Shown in pieces: positions 18,993-27,803 of a DNA stretch of 64,000 nt. Position 1 is the stretch's first letter. Each line of letters begins with the position of its first letter. The position numbers and the translations under genes were made by a program. The notes beneath the pieces were generated by a model. That model made no database searches and was not told the origin of the DNA. It worked only from the letters and a program-made list of their open reading frames with translations. The stretch is from Planctomycetota bacterium (GTDB lineage Bacteria; Planctomycetota; Phycisphaerae; UBA1845), in assembly GCA_029558835.1 (NCBI GenBank), contig JAKQDH010000008.1:1-64000 (forward strand), in the 5' to 3' direction.

Positions 18993-20213
18993 TCAGGGCC
19001 CCGCGGCGTGCACGAGTCGGTATTCGTCCAACACCTCGCCTCGCTCGCCGATCTGACGCAAGCACAGGCTATCCGGCCCCACGTCCACCACGGTGAAGCT
19101 GAATTGGGAGTCGACCTGCATGGCCATGTAGGCGGGCCGAAACGGCCGGGCCTTGTAGCGATGTTGCCCGGAGGCGCCGGTGGTTATGTACACCGTGCCC
19201 TCGCCCTCGGGCACGGGTTTGCCCGCGCGGATGGGGTAGCTGCGTTCATACAGGTGGTTGTGCCCGCACAGCACGAGATGCACGCCGTATCGATCGAACA
19301 CGGGCGCCACGGCGTCGCGCAAGGCGCCGGCTGGCAGGTGGAACGCGTGCGTGTAGATCGGCCGGTGAAACCAGACGATCTTCCACCGAGCGCCCGCCTC
19401 AGCCAGCACCTCCTCCAGCCAGGGCACCACGCTGCCGGCGACCTGCGCCGAGGGAGCATTGCTGTCGATACAGACGAACCGCACATCTCCATAGTCAAAC
19501 CAATAGTTGCGTTCCGCCGGCTGGTCCGGCGGGCCGTTCGCCGGCAGTATCAGCGTATCCAGCACCGGTGCGCGCTCATCGCGGGCGTAGTCGTGGTTGC
19601 CCAGCGTCATGTAGAACGCTGCCCGCGCCAGCAGCGGCGCGTACGGCTCGTAGAAACGATCGGGGTACCCCTCCAGCGCGCCATCCGCGAAGATGAGGTC
19701 CCCGGTGTGCACGATCAAGTCCGGGCTGAAGCGAGCCATGACCCGAGCGAGCGCGTGCTGACTTTCCCTGCCGGGGCCGTTATCACCAAAAGCCAGAAAC
19801 TCAAACGGGTTACCCCGCGGCGGGCTCGTCCGCGCCGAGCCGGCGGCCAGGATGGCCGTCACCTCGCCCCCATCGACCGTGCTCACCACCTCATAGCGAT
19901 AGCGCACGCCCGGTGCCAGGCCGTCCGCCTCCGCCAGGCAGCGTCCGTCGCTACACTCGGCCGGGAATGCCCCCACCACCCCGCCTTCGTCATCCAACAC
20001 CCGCAAAGCGAACCGCGTCTCGTCCGCTGCGTGTGCCGCCGCCTGGACCGAGCTCCAGATCACGCTGAAACTATCCGGGGTGGGCGCCTGCACGACCGGC
20101 CCGAGCAACTCCGTCGCCAGCACCGGCCGCAGGGAACTGCCGCAGCCCAAGCCGCTCAGCAAGGGCGACAGGCACAGCAACATCATCACGCCGCGCCGGT
20201 GCTTCGTCATCAT
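18993..20213 (-). CDS. Exported purple acid phosphatase-like metallophosphoesterase
   Basis: A 406-residue protein. The start is the first of two adjacent ATGs at 20213, with GGAGG 6 nt upstream. A hydrophobic signal stretch (VMMLLCLSPLLSGLGC) may be a type I or lipoprotein signal. Residues about 45-140 form a fibronectin III-like N-terminal domain as in purple acid phosphatases. The calcineurin-like catalytic domain follows with the dimetal motifs GDNGPG, HTGDLIFADG, LGNHDY, WFHRPIYTH and CGHNHLYERS in order. It should hydrolyse phosphate esters in the periplasm or at the surface, perhaps for phosphate scavenging. Confidence 0.92.
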   Translation of the reverse strand: MMTKHRRGVMMLLCLSPLLSGLGCGSSLRPVLATELLGPVVQAPTPDSFSVIWSSVQAAAHAADETRFALRVLDDEGGVVGAFPAECSDGRCLAEADGLAPGVRYRYEVVSTVDGGEVTAILAAGSARTSPPRGNPFEFLAFGDNGPGRESQHALARVMARFSPDLIVHTGDLIFADGALEGYPDRFYEPYAPLLARAAFYMTLGNHDYARDERAPVLDTLILPANGPPDQPAERNYWFDYGDVRFVCIDSNAPSAQVAGSVVPWLEEVLAEAGARWKIVWFHRPIYTHAFHLPAGALRDAVAPVFDRYGVHLVLCGHNHLYERSYPIRAGKPVPEGEGTVYITTGASGQHRYKARPFRPAYMAMQVDSQFSFTVVDVGPDSLCLRQIGERGEVLDEYRLVHAAGP

Positions 20214-20311
20214 CGCCCACCTCCGCCGCTCCCATGCCATGCGCACGAACACAGGTCTCCACCCCGTGGCACGGAGAGGCAGGGGCAGGGTCGAACATCG
20301 CCGCCGCCCAC

Positions 20312-20347
20312 CCCCTCACCCTGCCCTCTCCCCGAGGGGGAGAGGGG
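20312..20347 (-). repeat. R6 hairpin downstream of the subtilase gene
   Basis: CCCTCACCCTGCCCTCTCCC followed by CGAGGGGGAGAGGGG forms a strong stem of CCTCTCCCC with GGGGAGAGG. It lies directly after the stop of the minus-strand subtilase gene, where a terminator would be. A relative is at 36566. Confidence 0.6.
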
Positions 20348-20362
20348 TCTTGGGGCGGTCTC

Positions 20363-23221
20363 TTAATCGCCGACCTCGATCGGCACGCGCAGGGCCGTCT
20401 CCTTGCTGCTCCGCTCCCGCACGCGCAGGAAGCCCACCGCGCCGGTGCCGTCGGGGGCCGCCGGCAGGTCACCCTCCACCGCGAAATCCAGCTTCACCGG
20501 CACGCTGGGCACGAAGGTGACGTTCGCCTCGCCGTCCCACGTCACCTCGACCGGCACCTCCTCCGCCAGCAGGTAATCCAGCAGCACCGTGATCGGCGTC
20601 TCGCGCTGGTCATCCGCCACGGCGAAGCCCGACCGGATCTTCACCGTCCAGGTCACGGTCGCCGCCGGGTTCGGCTTGGCCACGGTGGTCTCGAAGGTGC
20701 GCCCACTGAAGCCTCCCGAGGACACGGCCTTGCCGCTGCCGTCCTCGACCGCCACCCCGATGTCCGTCGTCGTGGCATACGCTTCCGGCGTCATCTCCAG
20801 TTTCACGCGCAGCCCCTGGAACCGCTCGTCCAGCGTCACGCTGTAGCTCAGTTCATCCTTGAGACCCTTGAACTTGTCCTCCTTGCGCAGACGGAACCCC
20901 TCGATCGTCCCCTCGGCGGCACCGTAAAGCGGCTGCTCGAAGAGGTTCGTCACCGTCACGCTGCCGGACGTGTCTTCCGTGATGCGGACCGGATCGGCAT
21001 GCAGGCCGAGGAAGCGCACCTGCAACTCGTAGGGCCAGGTACGGTCCGGACGGTCCGCGAAGATGATCACTTCCCAGACCCCCGGCGTCAGTTCCTCGTC
21101 GAGAGTCGTGGTCACGCGGCGTGTGCCGGCGTCCGTGTCGAGGCGACCGCCGGGAAACGGACACTCCAGCCCGTGCGGGCTGAAGAGACCGCCCACCCGC
21201 GCCTTGGAAGCCGCCCCCTCCGGGGCACTCAGCGTCACGGTCATGGCACTGGCACCGGGCGGCACCGTCACGAAGTAACGGTCCGGCGTCCAGCCATGCG
21301 CCTCCCGCCCCGTCCACCGCCGACTGAAGTCCTCTGCCGCCCGGAAGCGCTCGGGCACGATGATCGTGTTGAGCAGCCGGAACGCGACGCGCCCGTCGCT
21401 CACCGCCTCCACCGTACCTGTATACAGCCCCGGCTCCTGAAGCTGCTCGGCGTCGTACTCGACGAAGATCCGCGTGCTCTGCTCCCCGCGCAGGTACGTC
21501 GTCTCCTGCGGCAGCTTGCACCACGGCACCGTCGAGCGCAACTCGTACTTGCGGGCGAAGGTCGTCCGCACCGCGGCGTCCGCCGTCGGCCCGAACACCG
21601 GCGTCACCGTGAACGTCTGGCGCTCCGTCGTGGGGAAGTACGGGCTCCGCCAGAACGCCGCTTGACACTTGCCGCCCGGCCCCAGCGGCGAGGTCGTCGC
21701 AATGTCGTAGTCAATCACGGGGTCATCGGCAGCCGCCCGCACAAGCTCCGCCAGGATGCGCCCGGCCGTCGGCAGGTCCGGCACGCCCCAGCCGAAGTCC
21801 AGCACGTTCGCCCCTTCCACCGGCCGGCCCGCCAGACGCAACGCCTGACGCACGTCGCACGCCCGCACCGGAAGATTCGGGTGCTGGGCGCGCACGTGGC
21901 TGATCAACACGGCGCAGAACCCCGCCACCTGCGGACTGGCCATGCTCGTCCCCGCCCAGTAATCCCCCCCGCCGCGTGTCCAGCGCGGCACCGTGCTCGT
22001 CGCCCAGCCGGGGGCCGCCACGTCCGGCTTGTCCAGCTCGCCGCCGCGCGAGCTGAACGGCGTGACCACCGGCCCGCTCAAGGTAAACCCCTGCACGTCC
22101 CGCGCGCTGTCGGCCGCCAGCAGCGCCGCCACCGAGATCACCCGCGTCGCGGCCGCCGGCGTCCCCACCGTGGACAGCCCCGGACCCTCGTTGCCCGCCG
22201 AAGTGCAGAACACCAGGTAAGGGTTCTCCGTCAGTACCTTGTCGAGCAGCTTGTCGATGTCCGACTGCCCCTCCAGCACCGAATCCACGCCGTACGACAT
22301 GTTGCACACGACCGGCACGCCGTGCTCACGGGCGTAGCGGGCGGCGTACTCCAGCGCCTGCTTCATGCTCTCGGTGGAGCTGACGCCGCCGATGCTGTTC
22401 TTGCCGATCTTGAGGCTCATCAGCTTCGCGCCGGGCGCGACGCCGTGGAACCCGTCCTGGTTGTTGATGCGGTAACCCGCGGCGATGCCGGCCACGTGCG
22501 TGCCGTGCGCGCCGTCATCGTAGTGCACCACGACCTTGCTTTGCCGCAGGAAAACATTGATGGCGAACGTGACCGGCTCGATCTGCACCTCCGGCTTCGC
22601 CCGGTGCAGCGTGAACGTATCGTAGTCAAGCCGGTAGCTGCGCAGCGGCTTCTCGTCCGCGAAGCTGCGGTCCAGGTTGGTGTCCACGTAACAGACGGCC
22701 TGGTCATCGCCGTCACCGGCCAGGGCCGTCACCAGCACCGCGAAGGCATCGTCCGTCTTCCCGTTATCGTTGAGGTCCGGCATGTCCGAGTTGACGAACC
22801 GCTTCTCGTCCAGCGTCCCGAACCAGAACCGCCGCTCCTCCGCTCCGCTGGCGCCGGGCAGCGGCGGCAGGGCGTACTCCACCGGGGCGCCGTCCTTCTC
22901 CTGGCGCGCCACGGCCGAGCCCGCCTCGTTGAGACGCACGCGGCGCAGTTCCACGTCTCCCTGACCCGTAAAGTCCTGGACGTCGATGACTTTGACTTCA
23001 CCCGCCGGCGTGCGGGTCAGCCCCGGTATCGACGGGTCCACGCCCGTGTCCAGGATGGCGATCACCACGCCGCGTCCGTCGTGCTCCGGGTGACCATCCA
23101 GGAACGCGTTGACGTTGCAGGTAGACAGGGATAGCTGCGTCCAGGTGGACTTGCTCTGCGCACAGGCCGGGTTCGCCCCGACCAGTAACGCGACCGATAA
23201 CGCCCAAACTCGCTGCCGCAT
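20363..23221 (-). CDS. Secreted subtilase resembling tripeptidyl peptidase II
   Basis: A 952-residue protein with a signal peptide (residues 1-22, ending PACAQ) and GGAGG 8 nt before ATG 23221. The S8 catalytic triad is D58 (AILDTGVDP), H239 (DGAHGTHVAG) and S426 (GTSMASPQVAG), with the oxyanion N344 (SAGNEG). The 181 residues between Asp and His, against about 30 in subtilisin, are the hallmark of tripeptidyl peptidase II, as is the long C-terminal region of beta-sandwich-like domains (about residues 500-950). TPP II removes tripeptides from peptide N-termini and in eukaryotes is cytosolic; here the signal peptide suggests export. No propeptide-like region is evident. It is transcribed toward the phosphoesterase gene. 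Confidence 0.92.
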   Translation of the reverse strand: MRQRVWALSVALLVGANPACAQSKSTWTQLSLSTCNVNAFLDGHPEHDGRGVVIAILDTGVDPSIPGLTRTPAGEVKVIDVQDFTGQGDVELRRVRLNEAGSAVARQEKDGAPVEYALPPLPGASGAEERRFWFGTLDEKRFVNSDMPDLNDNGKTDDAFAVLVTALAGDGDDQAVCYVDTNLDRSFADEKPLRSYRLDYDTFTLHRAKPEVQIEPVTFAINVFLRQSKVVVHYDDGAHGTHVAGIAAGYRINNQDGFHGVAPGAKLMSLKIGKNSIGGVSSTESMKQALEYAARYAREHGVPVVCNMSYGVDSVLEGQSDIDKLLDKVLTENPYLVFCTSAGNEGPGLSTVGTPAAATRVISVAALLAADSARDVQGFTLSGPVVTPFSSRGGELDKPDVAAPGWATSTVPRWTRGGGDYWAGTSMASPQVAGFCAVLISHVRAQHPNLPVRACDVRQALRLAGRPVEGANVLDFGWGVPDLPTAGRILAELVRAAADDPVIDYDIATTSPLGPGGKCQAAFWRSPYFPTTERQTFTVTPVFGPTADAAVRTTFARKYELRSTVPWCKLPQETTYLRGEQSTRIFVEYDAEQLQEPGLYTGTVEAVSDGRVAFRLLNTIIVPERFRAAEDFSRRWTGREAHGWTPDRYFVTVPPGASAMTVTLSAPEGAASKARVGGLFSPHGLECPFPGGRLDTDAGTRRVTTTLDEELTPGVWEVIIFADRPDRTWPYELQVRFLGLHADPVRITEDTSGSVTVTNLFEQPLYGAAEGTIEGFRLRKEDKFKGLKDELSYSVTLDERFQGLRVKLEMTPEAYATTTDIGVAVEDGSGKAVSSGGFSGRTFETTVAKPNPAATVTWTVKIRSGFAVADDQRETPITVLLDYLLAEEVPVEVTWDGEANVTFVPSVPVKLDFAVEGDLPAAPDGTGAVGFLRVRERSSKETALRVPIEVGD

Positions 23222-23461
23222 AACGCCGACCTCCTTACGGGAAGTCGCCGCCGGGGTGTTGACCGACGCCTATCCGGACCGGTCTCCCACAACCACCGCA
23301 CCTGGCGACGACCTATCCAGCGTAACGGGCCGCCGCCGTCGCGTCCAACGGAACCGCGCGGGTCCGCCGAATCGTATACTTCCTTACGTCCCGAGCGCGG
23401 GGTCTCGGGCCGGCGGTCCAGGTTACGGGCCCTTACGCGCACCCCGCGCATGGAGTCGCCC

Positions 23462-23851
23462 ATGAACGCCCAGGAGATCGTGCCCTTAACCCAGGCAGCA
23501 GTCGCGACCCTGCTCGCCGAGCGCCAGGCCTGCCCCCCGGCAAAGGGGAAACGCCCGGCCCGCCGGCGGCACCCGCGCTGGCCGTTCGCCGGCACCATCG
23601 AGCTCTGGTACACCGATTCGACCGGCGGGAAGTGCTACGACCTTGCCACCTGCGAGAACCTCTCCCTCGGCGGGGTGGGCATCCGCGCCGACGAGCCCCT
23701 CGACCCCGGCACCGAGATTGCCGTCGCCATCCACCAGCCGGAGCGCAGCTTCTACGGCCACGCTACCGTCCGGCACTGCACGCCGGCCGCAGCCGGGTTC
23801 TACTGCGGCCTCGAGTTCACCGATGCCGGTGGCCTTCCGGCCCGAAGCTGA
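23462..23851 (+). CDS. PilZ domain protein (c-di-GMP receptor)
   Basis: A 129-residue single-domain protein starting at ATG 23462 with GGAG 6 nt upstream. The PilZ signature is complete: an arginine-rich first motif (RPARRRHPR, residues 31-39) and the second motif N66-x-S68-x-x-G71 (ENLSLGGVGI), followed by a six-stranded barrel pattern. Such proteins bind cyclic di-GMP and pass the signal to motility, adhesion or polysaccharide machinery by protein contact. No partner gene is adjacent; the subtilase gene lies divergently upstream. Confidence 0.9.
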   Translation: MNAQEIVPLTQAAVATLLAERQACPPAKGKRPARRRHPRWPFAGTIELWYTDSTGGKCYDLATCENLSLGGVGIRADEPLDPGTEIAVAIHQPERSFYGHATVRHCTPAAAGFYCGLEFTDAGGLPARS

Positions 23852-24280
23852 CGACCACGCGCACCCACGCAAACGGCACCGCTGGTCGCCCCGACCGGCG
23901 GTGCCGCTCGCTTTCCCGACGCCGGCCGACGCGAACCGCGCAGCCGGTGGTGAGCCGGCCGTAGGCACGTGGCAACGAGCTCCTGACTCGGCACGGATGA
24001 GCCGCCGCCGATCCGAACCGCAACCGTAAGGGAGCGGCCGGACGCCGCCGCCGGAGGCGCGCGTTCGCGCCCACCCGTCTCGCAACCTCACGGAAGGGCA
24101 CGTCAACGCGGGTGTCGCCGGACCGCGCGGACCCAGGCCCGCGACACGCCTGGGTTCGGGCGTCTCGGACGGGCGGCTTGCACTCACCCGTTCCGTGACG
24201 ATCACCGTTCAGATCGAGGTCGCGGCATCACGCCCGGTGAGATAGAATACGAACCGTTCCTTCGAACCGGAGGAAAGGTC
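23852..24280. other. Intergenic gap with a copy of the S41 gene's 3' end
   Basis: No convincing gene is seen in these 429 bases. Positions 23915-23964 match, with one 5-base gap and few substitutions, the last codons and stop of the S41 protease gene (27804-27855, minus strand), including AGCCGGTGGTGAGCCGGCCG then TAG. It may be a duplicated remnant or a hairpin used at 3' ends. Confidence 0.5.
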
Positions 24281-25729
24281 ATGTTGCGTGATTCGTACCC
24301 CTACTATCTCGCCAGCCGGCCGGTGGCGGCCAATGCGGACCTGGTCGTCACGAACAAGTACACGCAGGAGCCGGCCTGCCGGGTGGCACAGGCGGAGGCG
24401 CGGGCGATCGAGGCGGGCATCGCGGCCGCGGCGCGCGCGGCGGAGCCGATGCACAGGCTGCCGGCCTATCGGCGGCAGGCGGTCTTGCAGCACATCATCC
24501 AGCGCGTCACGGAGCGCCACGAGGAACTTGCCCACGCGTTGTGCATCGAGGCGGGCAAGCCGATCCGCGATGCCCGCGTGGAAGTCACGCGGATGATCGA
24601 CACGTTCCGCGTGGCCGCGGAGGAGGCGGTGCGCATCACGGGTGAGTATCTGCCGCTCGATGTCAGCTCACGGGCCGAAGGGTTGGAGGGCATCGTGCGG
24701 CGCGTGCCCGTGGGGCCGTGCAGCTTCATCTGCCCATTCAATTTCCCGCTCAACCTGGTGGCCCACAAGGTGGCCCCGGCCCTGGCGGTGGGTTGTCCGT
24801 TCGTGCTCAAGCCGGCCAGCCGCACGCCGGTGGGAGCACTGATCCTGGGTGAGATTCTCGCGGAGACCGACCTGCCCGAAGGGGCGTTCAGCATCCTGCC
24901 GTGTGCGCGCGACGGCGCGGACTTGTTCACCACGGATGAGCGTCTGAAGCTGCTGAGCTTCACCGGCTCGGCCGAGGCCGGGTGGGAGCTGAAGGCCCGC
25001 GCGGGCAAGAAGAAGGTCGTGCTCGAACTCGGGGGTAACGCGGGGTGCATTGTCGATGCCGGTGTGGACCTCGACTACGCGGCCGGGCGCCTCGTGTTCG
25101 GCGCGTTCTATCAGTCCGGGCAGAGCTGCATCAGCGTGCAGCGGATCGTCGCGCATCGCTCCGTCTACGAGCCGCTCAAGCAGCGCCTCGGGCAGCGCGC
25201 CGCGGCGCTGAAGATGGGCGACCCGCTGGAGGAGGACACGTTCCTCGGGCCGCTCATCAGCGAGGAGGCAGCCCGGCGCGTGGAGAGCTGGGTGGACGAA
25301 GCCGCAGCCGGCGGGGCGCATGTGGTCGTCGGCGGCCGGCGCCACGGGGTGTTCTACGAGGCCACCCTGCTGGAGAACGTGGAGCCGCGGCAGAAGGTCT
25401 CCTGCCAGGAGGTCTTCGGCCCCGTGACGACGTTGCAACCGTTCGAGGATTTCGCGGAGGCGGTGCGGACGGTCAACGCCGGCCGTTACGGCCTGCAAGC
25501 CGGCGTGTTCACGCCGAACCTGGAGCACGCGTTCTATGCGTTCAACGAGTTGGAGGTCGGCGGCGTCGTGATCAACGACGTGCCCAGCGTGCGCGTGGAC
25601 TCGATGCCGTATGGCGGCGTGAAGGACTCCGGTCTGGGGCGCGAGGGCGTCCGCTACGCGATGCAGGAAATGACGGAGCCGCGGCTACTCCTGCTAAGCA
25701 AGGTCGGGAGACTGCCAGGCACCTCGTAG
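24281..25729 (+). CDS. NAD(P)-dependent aldehyde dehydrogenase
   Basis: A 482-residue protein, the usual family length, with GGAGG 7-9 nt before ATG 24281. Catalytic residues are in place: N154 in CPFNFPLNL, K177 in VLKPAS for cofactor binding, E249 in LELGGNAG and nucleophile C283 in GQSCISVQR. The C-terminal motif GGVKDSGLGREG is present. The sequence resembles the non-phosphorylating glyceraldehyde-3-phosphate, lactaldehyde and phosphonoacetaldehyde dehydrogenase branch, which oxidises small hydroxylated aldehydes to acids. The exact substrate is open. It stands alone. Confidence 0.93.
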   Translation: MLRDSYPYYLASRPVAANADLVVTNKYTQEPACRVAQAEARAIEAGIAAAARAAEPMHRLPAYRRQAVLQHIIQRVTERHEELAHALCIEAGKPIRDARVEVTRMIDTFRVAAEEAVRITGEYLPLDVSSRAEGLEGIVRRVPVGPCSFICPFNFPLNLVAHKVAPALAVGCPFVLKPASRTPVGALILGEILAETDLPEGAFSILPCARDGADLFTTDERLKLLSFTGSAEAGWELKARAGKKKVVLELGGNAGCIVDAGVDLDYAAGRLVFGAFYQSGQSCISVQRIVAHRSVYEPLKQRLGQRAAALKMGDPLEEDTFLGPLISEEAARRVESWVDEAAAGGAHVVVGGRRHGVFYEATLLENVEPRQKVSCQEVFGPVTTLQPFEDFAEAVRTVNAGRYGLQAGVFTPNLEHAFYAFNELEVGGVVINDVPSVRVDSMPYGGVKDSGLGREGVRYAMQEMTEPRLLLLSKVGRLPGTS

Positions 25730-25745
25730 CGCGCGCGGCACTCCC

Positions 25746-25793
25746 GAATGCAAACCGCAGAAGTCAGAATGCAGAAGGCAGTCGTCATGGTGC
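25746..25793. repeat. R4 half-element
   Basis: GAATGCAAACCGCAGAAGTC then AGAATGCAGAAGGC resembles one arm of the R4 hairpins. It lies just after the aldehyde dehydrogenase stop. Confidence 0.5.
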
Positions 25794-25902
25794 CTTGCCG
25801 CACCCGGACCCCATGAGAAGACACTTGGCGTCGTCAGCCCGTACTGACGAGGACTCCGACTTTTCACGGCAGAAAGGGGCGACCCTGACTGTCCTGGGGG
25901 CC

Positions 25903-26090
25903 ACGTTCTGCCCGGCCCTGGAAGGGCCGAAGTCAGTAGCCAGGGGTGTCAACCCCTGGGGAGAGACGAACTCAGCTTCCTGCCGCCGCCCGGGCAGGGC
26001 GGCGGAGATACAAAGAAAGCGCCGGACTGCGATCCCCAGGGTTGTCACCCTGGGCTGACAACTTCGACCCCTCCGGCGTCGCATCAGCGG
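25903..26090 (+). repeat. R3 element (double CCAGGG hairpin), copy 1
   Basis: Two small hairpins, CCAGGGGT-GTCA-ACCCCTGG near 25940 and CCCAGGGT-TGTC-ACCCTGGG near 26035, flank a GC palindrome (GCCGCCGCCCGGGCAGGGCG). They are followed by CTGACAACTTCGACCCCTCC. The last hairpin and tail recur at 61101-61150. The style is that of REP sequences moved by HUH transposases. Confidence 0.65.
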
Positions 26091-26127
26091 TTTCGTCAAT
26101 CCATGCTGACGAGGACCAAGACTTCGC

Positions 26128-26217
26128 AGAACACAATGCAGAAGTCAGAATGCTGAAAGGGAGATTGGTGCGCGACCCTTTCTGCATTCTGACTTCATCA
26201 TTCTGCATTCCCCGGCT
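26128..26217. repeat. R4 hairpin between convergent genes
   Basis: AATGCAGAAGTCAGAATGCT then GAAAGGG is mirrored by CCCTTTCTGCATTCTGACTT. The right arm overlaps the last codons and stop of the hydrolase gene ending at 26198. It separates the convergent aldehyde dehydrogenase and hydrolase genes. Confidence 0.65.
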
Positions 26218-27184
26218 TCGTGTCCCCCTGGGGCCGCTGCGGCGGCAGCGGCTGTGGCATCGGCATGGGGGGAACCACGCGCTGACGGGGCGCCGGGTGC
26301 CAGTCGGGGAGTTTCACTTCCGCGGAATCCCGCCAGGCGGTGACGAAGACGGTGGCCGTGAAGCGGGCACCCGCGGCGAACCGCTCCTGGGCAAACGCCG
26401 CCACGTCCATTGGCAACCCACGCAAGCTGTGCGGGGTGGGCAACTCGGCCTCCAGTTCGTACACACGCTCGACGAGGGCGTGACTGCGCTGAAGTTCCTC
26501 CAGAATGCCGGACCAGAGACTCGGGCAGGCCGTGGGCGCGGGCGTCGGTGGCGCGTCGCCGGGAAGGTACGGCCAGGCGTCCGAGTGCTCGAGCAGGGCA
26601 TCCACTTTGGCGTGGATGCCGGTCTGGGGCGATGTTCCGTCGGGTTTCGCCCGGCCGTCGTAGTGGACGGTGGTGTGCAACGGCTGGCAGAGGTCCTGCG
26701 CGTAGTGGGCGACAAGGCCGGCATAGAGCAGGCACTTGTTGCGAATCTGGGGATCGTCGGGCCAACGTCGGTGCTCGGCGAACGCGAAGGTCAGGCGTTG
26801 GCCGGCCTCCAGCAGGGCATAGGGCAGCATGCCGACCTTGGCGGGCTCGAGCTCCTTGCGGGCGCAGAGGGCGATGAACTCGTAGCGGGTGGCGGGAAGC
26901 TGGGCGCCGCCCAGGAGTTCGTGGTCGAGGAAGTGTTCGGGGCCTTCCGTGGCGCTCAGCGCGGCCAGGCCCGAGCTGGCCAGCAGGTCCGGCTCGGCCG
27001 CGTAGATACCGATGGTGGTCGCTCCGTCGCGGAAGAACGCCGGCACGGCATCCGGCAACATAGCCACGGTGGCTTCCGTTACGCGCGCATGACCCTGGGC
27101 ATACCAGGCGTCGGCGCTAGGGACGCACAGCACGAGCAGCGCGGCACCAAGGACCACCGCGCATCGCGTACACCACTGCGCCAT
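26198..27184 (-). CDS. Secreted zinc-dependent phospholipase C / S1-P1 nuclease-type hydrolase
   Basis: A 328-residue protein starting at ATG 27184 with GGAG 8 nt upstream. A signal peptide (residues 1-26, ending PSADA) leaves Trp27 as the mature N-terminus; in this superfamily the N-terminal Trp is itself a zinc ligand. The following WYAQGHARVTEATVAMLP fits the W-x-x-x-G-H start. Other ligands appear as D in YAAEPDLL, HFLDHE, the helix motif HYAQDLCQPLHT and GIHAKVD. Members cleave phospholipids or 3'-ended nucleic acids outside the cell. Which one applies here is uncertain. A Pro-rich tail ends in residues encoded by the R4 repeat. Confidence 0.85.
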   Translation of the reverse strand: MAQWCTRCAVVLGAALLVLCVPSADAWYAQGHARVTEATVAMLPDAVPAFFRDGATTIGIYAAEPDLLASSGLAALSATEGPEHFLDHELLGGAQLPATRYEFIALCARKELEPAKVGMLPYALLEAGQRLTFAFAEHRRWPDDPQIRNKCLLYAGLVAHYAQDLCQPLHTTVHYDGRAKPDGTSPQTGIHAKVDALLEHSDAWPYLPGDAPPTPAPTACPSLWSGILEELQRSHALVERVYELEAELPTPHSLRGLPMDVAAFAQERFAAGARFTATVFVTAWRDSAEVKLPDWHPAPRQRVVPPMPMPQPLPPQRPQGDTKPGNAE

Positions 27185-27369
27185 TGGATGTTCTCCGATC
27201 TCCACCTTGACCTTCGCCGTGGTCGAAGTGTGGCTCGACCGCAACGGTACACTCCGGATTGCGGACCGGCAAGGCCGACCGCGCGGGGCGTTCGTGGGTG
27301 TCGCCCACCCCTGCGAGGGGATGAGGGGCAGGAGAGAGACGACCCCTCGCGTTACCGCTCGGGCGCGGG

Positions 27370-27674
27370 TCAGTGGTCGGGCGCGGACGGTTGTTTAAAC
27401 GCTCTGCGGACGGCCTCTTCCAGGACGGACTCGATCCGGACGGTCTTGAGGGGCTGAGTGTGGCCGGCCACCACTTCGATGCGGCGGCGGGGAACGTTCA
27501 GGAGCTTGGCCAGGTAGGCGGTGAGGGCGGTGTTGGCTTAGCCGTGCTCGGGGGCGGCGGCCACGGCGATGCGCGCCCGGCGGACCCTTCGCCTGACAGG
27601 CGCGTGCGGGAAGCGCCGGGAACGACCTTCACCGGTAGCCACGCGGCACCCTCTGCGCTCCTCAGTTCGAGCAT
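27370..27674 (-). pseudogene. Broken DUF167 (YggU) family gene
   Basis: On the minus strand ATG 27674 opens MLELRSAEGAAWLPVKVVPG then ASRTRLSGE, a typical DUF167 start, but the frame then shifts. In another frame the family continues as RARIAVAAAPEHG, a TAA stop (27538-27540) exactly where the conserved Lys of the G-K-A-N motif belongs, then ANTALTAYLAKLLNVPRRRI and EVVAGHTQPLKTVRI to a stop at 27370. One frameshift and one nonsense change thus break an otherwise full-length (about 100 codons) gene. DUF167 proteins are small and of unknown function. Two close sequencing errors are possible but less likely than decay. Confidence 0.8.
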
Positions 27675-27803
27675 GCGTGTGTCCTAATGCGCATGCGCGA
27701 AGATGCGACGGGGACGTCGAGGTGCGTCCGCCCCCCGGCGATCCCTGATCGGATCGGCGGCGCGGTATGATCGATGCGGACCAGACGGCCGGTCACTGCT
27801 CGG

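Noticed and set aside
20234..23134. 966-codon plus-strand open frame opposite the subtilase gene
   Set aside because: It is the antisense shadow of a gene with all catalytic motifs; its product is Arg/His/Gly-rich with no family features, as expected in very G+C-rich DNA.
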